Assembly: GCF_000003605.2 (NCBI RefSeq)
Contig: NW_003141815.1
Location: 40,420-51,877, forward strand
Source of the DNA: Saccoglossus kowalevskii
Lineage: Eukaryota > Hemichordata > Enteropneusta > Harrimaniidae
Reading direction: 5' to 3'
Length of the DNA: 11,458 nucleotides
The notes under the pieces: generated by a model
Told to the model about the DNA's origin: nothing
The model's database searches: none
What the model saw: the letters and a program-made list of their open reading frames with translations, nothing else
Position numbers and translations under genes: made by a program
Shown: positions 7,500-11,458 of the stretch, piece after piece
Layout: each line of letters begins with the position of its first letter
Position numbering within the stretch: position 1 is the stretch's first letter

Positions 7500-8479
7500 T
7501 GCATACAAGGCGAATCTGACAACTGGCCGGTAAAACAATAGATTTGTTCATTTTAATAATTAAATAACACTGTATCTAAACAATAAACTAATATACACTG
7601 TAAATGAAGGAATAAAATTATAAAAATCATTTGATAACAAACTCACTGGAAAAATGTCAAGGCCGACCATAGTTATGACACAGAATGCACCTCTGAAGGA
7701 AATGGCTCATTATCAAGGAATTAAGTACATTTAGAAATTCCAAATCGGAAAACCACCTTATCGAATATTTAAATTCTTCGTTCAGAATACAACAACACTT
7801 AATAAAAAGAGAAAAAATATACAGATAATCACAGAATCTAGTTTTGTTCGACGCTGCAAATAATGAATCTAAAACATTATGGTCAATTTGCAGCAGGTCT
7901 ATGTTGGATGTCTCTCAAAGTTGACAATCGCCGAGAATCACAGTTGACGCATGGTTAGAGTACATGTACATGTATTTTTAAAATCGACTAATTTTCAAAA
8001 ATGGGTCAAAATATCGACAGGAAAACATCTGGTTTCGACAAAATTAGTACTTAATTATATTGAATAAATCTTGGTCTGAATATTTCGCCACGTTTCTCGC
8101 TGTCAAAACATTTTAGTTTGAATGAATCAGTCGAAATCTGATACATTTAAGCGGTAAAATTCTAAAAAAAAGTCTTTAAACAATCTTTCCAATGAAATTA
8201 ATTGATATAAAAGCAATATAACTATTAAAAAAATAACATGTTGCTTGAAAACAGGCACAGGGCAGTACACTCGTGTCTTTGCCAAAATAAAGCCTGGAAA
8301 TAACTACCGTGAATTGCCGCCTTGCCTTTATCCCGGAAACAATTATAATAACATTCTAGCTTGTACTATGGAAATATAATATATATATATATGCATTCAC
8401 ATATCATAAAAGTTAAAAATAGATAACAGTTATTCGGACCGAGAAATATGATATATAACATACAACACTTGGTAATCGT
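7500..8479. other. AT-rich interval, no gene supported
   Basis: This is the upstream flank of the LRCH exon, up to the BEL LTR. It is AT-rich, with homopolymer runs, a TACATGTACATGTA palindrome at 7961-7974 and a short (AT)n run near 8378-8392. No frame has coding character and no RNA gene is apparent. The five or so bases next to 8480 may be half of the target-site duplication of the BEL element, but the other half lies outside the window. Confidence 0.5.
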
Positions 8480-8554
8480 TGTCCTGTGTGTGGGTGATAG
8501 TAGAGAAGTCAGTCAAGACGATATTTACGCTTCTGAGGCTAGTGAACAACTCAC

Positions 8555-8560
8555 TTTATT
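8555..8560 (-). terminator. Polyadenylation signal AATAAA in the LTR
   Basis: The minus strand carries AATAAA within GAAATAAAGTG, placed in the downstream third of the candidate LTR and followed by a GT-rich stretch (GTGAGTTGTT). This suits the R-region signal of the BEL transcript. Confidence 0.45.
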
Positions 8561-8745
8561 TCAGATACTACACACTTAATAAATACAATAAAAACAGATG
8601 TCAAAGTCATTACTGTAAACTTGAAAGGGTGCCGCTAATGGACACTAAAACAGTAGTTGGTCCAACCCATAGTTGGTACGGAAGGCAATCAAGCAATGTA
8701 AATAACCTTACATGTTACGTAACGTGGTAACAGACAGTCCCGAGT

Positions 8746-8761
8746 CTCGGCACGTGCCGAG
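8746..8761. promoter_or_regulatory. 16-base perfect palindrome with E-box core in U3
   Basis: CTCGGCACGTGCCGAG is its own reverse complement and is centred on CACGTG, the canonical E-box of Myc/USF-type bHLH proteins. It lies about 45-60 bases inside the LTR from its 5' end, in the U3 part where transcriptional control sites are expected. Confidence 0.45.
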
Positions 8762-8805
8762 TTCTCTAACGTGAACGCCACTATTGTGTCTGTCTATTCC
8801 CGACA

Positions 8806-8819
8806 TTCTCCGGGCGGCC
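8806..8819 (-). other. Polypurine tract, candidate
   Basis: Minus strand 8819-8806 reads GGCCGCCCGGAGAA, immediately followed by TGTCGGG. The CGGAGAA end is purine-rich and would prime plus-strand DNA synthesis. It is short and interrupted by pyrimidines, so the assignment depends mainly on its place between the coding end and the LTR start. Confidence 0.4.
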
Positions 8820-9089
8820 AAAGTGATCGCAGATTTGAAGTTTAACATGTAGTAAAATCAAAGTAGAAAATTCTACAATTTTTGTCGACGACGGATATGT
8901 CGAAAACACATGGAATAGGTTAATCGAAATAAAGAACGTAATAAAAATGAAATACAATAGAATAAACGAAAAAATATTATAAAATAATCATAAACGATAA
9001 TATATAATAAGCTATATCTAACAAGATTGTCTAGAACTGTCTCGTATAATTGCATTACAGTTCAACAAATGTATAAAGAATCACAGGAC
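8820..9089 (-). other. BEL 3' untranslated stretch
   Basis: Between the DUF5641 stop and the polypurine tract lie about 270 very AT-rich bases without coding character. A 60-codon minus-strand frame at 9055-8873 is a composition artefact rich in Tyr, Phe, Leu and Ile. Confidence 0.45.
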
Positions 9090-10550
9090 TTAATCATTAC
9101 TGTTATTATCATAAGTGTCCCGTATTTTTAATTCTGCGATAGCAGCAGCGGTTCTCTTAGGACGTTGCGATGTTACAGGCATGTGGTCAATATTTTTGCA
9201 GGCGGTTTTGCAGTCCGAATTGTCTGTCACACTTAGTTCTAGTGGGTACAACTTACATATAGGGCGGGAAGTTATCCCAGATTTCATCCGTACATCTGCA
9301 GATCGGACAAGTCCGTCATTTCCAACGTAAAGTTTTTCAATTGTTGCTAGTGGCCAAAATAGGCGTTTCTGATTGTCACTATGGACTAATACTATGTCAC
9401 CAGTTTTTATTTTATTATGCGTTAAGACGTTGTTTTTGACTAAGTGACGTTCTCTCAATGATGGAATATACTCCGTTAGCCATCGGCGCCAGAATCTACG
9501 GTGTAATTCCGATAGATAGTTTGCGCGTTTGTTGGCTGCACATGGTGTTGTGATTTTAAAGTCTGGGTCACTTTCTTCTGGCGGCGTTTGAGGTAATGGT
9601 GTTAACATGGTTCTTTTTTTGGCTAGCGAGTAGTTAGTTGGAAGGGGAGGGTGATTTTCCTTCCACGGTAATCCAGCGATATACTTGTTTCCTTTGCGTT
9701 CGAATTTGGTATCACGGTATAGTTCAAAGGAACGTTCGTCAGTGTTCTCATTTTCGCCCGCGGCCGCTATCCCGATGGACTCTAATAAATCCCAGTATTT
9801 TGTGACGAGCTGTTCTTCTGATGAGGTATTTGTCAGGATTTTCATAACCGTCGCGTTTAACACGGAAATACTGTTCAGTTTAGACGGTCCAGGTAGCAGA
9901 TATCCTAACTTTGACTTGACTGCAGTGGGTCCATGACCTCTGACGACATGGTCTTGTACAATAGACCAATAGTAGTCAGCCCCTATAAGTAAGTCGATCT
10001 CCATTGTGTCTGATTGTACATGTGGTGCAAGTTTTAATCCCTGTAGATATCCATGCTTACGTACGGCTGGTTCAACGTAGTCACATATAGGCGAGCTTAT
10101 GTTTGGTACAATTCGGGATCGTAGTGTAATCTCACCACAGTTTAACTGGAGTGATGTATCAACTGTTTTAATCGTACGCACTCCTGTGTTTTCTTTCCCA
10201 AATGCACCTAGGCTCAAGTGTTCGACGTCACAATCATCACTATTCACACGTAGACGGGTAGCAGTAGATTCGGTAATAAATGTTCGCTGAGCTCCTTCAT
10301 CTAACAGGATGTTTACTCTTGTAGTTACATTTTTGTATACGATGTTGCCGATCGCGGTTTTCAAAAGTATCGGTCCGGACGTTGGTGTTAGTTTCACGTG
10401 GGTTCTGCGCTGTGCTGGATGTGTCGGTGATCTTTCTGGTGATTTCCTCGCGTTTCGAAGTAGCTTCGCAAATTGAAGTATGGTGCCGTTTGCCACATTT
10501 TCGACATGAACATTTACTGTAGCATTCGGAAGACCTGTGTCTCCCACCAA
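9090..10550 (-). pseudogene. BEL protease joined in frame to the DUF5641 tail; RT, RNase H and integrase deleted
   Basis: The frame is open for 486 codons, with the stop at 9090. Homology begins near residue 52; the first part overlaps the zinc-knuckle frame and is probably not translated in this frame. Residues about 58-222 are an A16/DUF1758-type aspartic protease, with the active-site loop ILLDEGAQRTF (Asp84, codon 10301-10299) and the family end motif LLIGADYYW (187-195) then TAVKSKLGYLLPGP. Residues 250-310 match the segment before RT, including KYWDLLESIGI and GLPWKENHPPLP. At about residues 310-340 the sequence jumps to the end of the polyprotein: RRFWRRWLTEYIPSL (351-365), KTGDIVLVHSD and ICKLYPLEL belong to DUF5641, and a free C-terminus follows. 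The joint is near nucleotide 9600. The active loop reads D-E-G where many relatives have D-S/T-G; this may be a lineage variant. Confidence 0.8.
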
Positions 10551-10650
10551 AGCAATTGAAACATATATTCTTTTTCACCAGTATGTCTCTGCGAGTGTAA
10601 CTGTCCGGTACTATATCGCATTTCCACGATGGATGCGGTTTGGAGCAAAA
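10430..10650 (-). pseudogene. BEL gag zinc-knuckle region
   Basis: In the frame opening upstream of 10578, the nucleic-acid-binding part of gag reads an FCSKPHPSWKC finger-like motif, then ICFNCFGGRHRSSEC (a C-X2-C-X4-H-X4-C knuckle) and CRKCGKRHHTSIC (10494-10468). Such knuckles bind element RNA during packaging. This frame differs from the gag body upstream (change near 10650) and from the protease downstream (change near 10400-10440), so at least two frameshifts surround it. In most BEL elements the whole polyprotein is one frame, so decay or assembly error is more likely than programmed frameshifting. Confidence 0.75.
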
Positions 10651-11458
10651 TACACGTTTTGGGTTTGGGTTTACCTTTGGCTCCTACGTGAAGAGTAGCT
10701 GCAGTTGAAAACGCACTGTTAAATTGTTCATTGTCGATGTCTAATGCAGCTTGGTTTGCTTGTATTTCTTTATACAAGGCGTCTTTCAGTTGTGTAATAG
10801 TCCAAGCTTCATCGCCATGCTCACGGGAGATTTGTAGTTTTACACTTTGAGGCAACTTGTCAAGCACAATGGGTACTAACAATTTGCCGTAACTGTCTTC
10901 GCTTTTACCAAGCGATTTAAGTCCACGAATATGGGTTTCTAGTGAATCGTAAAATGCACGAATACTCACGATGTTAGTGGTTGGTTTAGGTAACTGCCAC
11001 AGTGATGTCATATGGCAGGATATCAGTTTGTGTGGCTGTCCGTAACGTTCCTTAGTAGTTTTAACGCCTCTTGGTAGTTTGCAGCAGTAAGTTGTAATCC
11101 TTCTACTGTTCTTGCGGCTTCACCCTCTAGTTGTGCTAGTAGATATTGATATTTCTGTATATTGTCTAAAGAATTATCGTCTTCTACAGCTAAAGCATCG
11201 TGAGACGTGGTCCACTTCAGAAAATCACCACTGAATGTCGGCAGTTGGAGTTTTGGCAGGTTTACCTTGCGACTTGAAGATTCTGACGATGATGAATAAA
11301 CTGACGGAGGGATTCTTGTTCTCTTCACATGAAGAATGAACTGAGTGACACTATTGTTGACATCAATGTTGTAGTCATCAAATTCTTCAAACAGCATAGC
11401 GTACATAGTTTGGTCTGGTGTGTTTTGAAGAATTATTTCATCTAACTCTTGGATTTTT
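10651..11458 (-). pseudogene. BEL gag body (DUF1759-type), partial at right edge
   Basis: The frame is open from the right edge (KIQELDEIILQ...) through a Met at 11406. It carries the DUF1759 signature KVNLPKLQLPTFSGDFLKW (about 11265-11210) and YLLAQLEGEAARTVEGLQL (11142-11085). The residues just after KW look short and altered compared with the family, suggesting a small indel near 11205. Near 11053 the reading switches frame, and the rest continues as HMTSLWQLPKP, then YDSLETHIRGLKSLG, LLVPIVLDKLP and QLKDALYKEI down to about 10650. Gag assembles the retroelement particle. The N-terminal end is outside the window. Confidence 0.8.

Larger units (their letters stand above)
8480..8805 (-). 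repeat. Candidate 3' LTR of the BEL element
   Basis: On the minus strand, TGTCGGGAATAGACACAAT starts at 8805 directly after a purine-rich tract, where a 3' LTR should begin. The left limit is set at 8480, where the minus strand ends ...CACACAGGACA, giving a TGTC...GACA terminal match and a length of 326 bases. An AATAAA signal lies at 8560-8555, about 75 bases before the end, as expected for U3-R-U5. The right boundary is better supported than the left. Without the 5' LTR the limits cannot be confirmed. Confidence 0.5.
8480..11458 (-). mobile_element. BEL/Pao LTR retrotransposon, internally deleted, 5' part beyond window
   Basis: The minus strand reads, from the right edge leftwards, a DUF1759-type gag, zinc knuckles, an A16/DUF1758-type aspartic protease and the first residues before RT. 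It then goes straight to the DUF5641-type C-terminal domain, a stop at 9090, a polypurine tract and a candidate 3' LTR. This domain set is specific to BEL/Pao elements. RT, RNase H and integrase, normally well over 2 kb, are missing. The gag part has about three frameshifts, whereas the protease-tail part is open for 486 codons. The 5' LTR, primer-binding site and gag start lie beyond 11458. The copy could move only if enzymes came from another element. Confidence 0.85.

Noticed and set aside
8479-8730. 83-codon plus-strand frame
   Set aside because: It lies within the candidate BEL LTR and shows no recognisable domain.
9115-10290. Plus-strand frames opposite the BEL polyprotein
   Set aside because: They are antisense shadows of a recognised minus-strand coding region.

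Overview
The window looks like animal nuclear DNA. It has an exon-intron structure with a consensus splice donor, retrotransposons of the DIRS and BEL/Pao groups, a tRNA-derived repeat and a higher-order tandem satellite. Both retroelement groups are common in aquatic invertebrates, so a marine invertebrate is most likely. A mollusc is my preferred guess, but no species-level marker is visible.

Layout from left to right. Bases 1-480 are AT-rich with no convincing gene. Bases ~480-3893 are a GC-rich, minus-strand relic of a DIRS-like element. Read from high to low coordinates it holds gag, a reverse transcriptase with an intact YLDD box, an RNase H with one catalytic Asp lost, and a methyltransferase-like tail. 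Stops and frameshifts break all of these. No tyrosine recombinase or terminal repeat was found. Bases ~3900-4730 are non-coding. Bases 4730-5027 hold two diverged copies of a 157-base interspersed repeat. Bases 5143-5926 are a satellite: four full copies of a 184-base unit, each made of two diverged 92-base monomers, plus a partial fifth copy. A tRNA-like A-box/B-box pair at 6064-6135 (minus) suggests a SINE head. Bases 6140-7240 are intron-like, with a hairpin, a CRE-type palindrome, an E-box and a GTT microsatellite.

The one likely host gene is on the minus strand. A 58-codon first exon (7419-7245) resembles the N-terminus of the LRCH family (leucine-rich repeat plus calponin-homology proteins) and ends at a GTGAGT donor. 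Its start codon lies inside a YY1-type AAGATGGCGGC motif, with a ZNF143/Staf-like site about 36 bases upstream, which suggests a TATA-less promoter. If so, everything left of 7244 is probably LRCH intron 1, and the DIRS relic, satellite and SINE sit inside it.

Bases 7500-8479 have no gene. Bases 8480-11458 are the 3' part of a BEL/Pao retrotransposon on the minus strand, cut by the right edge of the window. Visible parts are gag (DUF1759-like), zinc knuckles, an A16-type protease, a DUF5641-type C-terminal tail, a polypurine tract and a candidate 326-base 3' LTR. Its reverse transcriptase, RNase H and integrase are missing through an apparently in-frame internal deletion, which leaves a 486-codon open frame joining protease to tail. 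The LTR lies about 1.06 kb upstream of the LRCH start in the same orientation.
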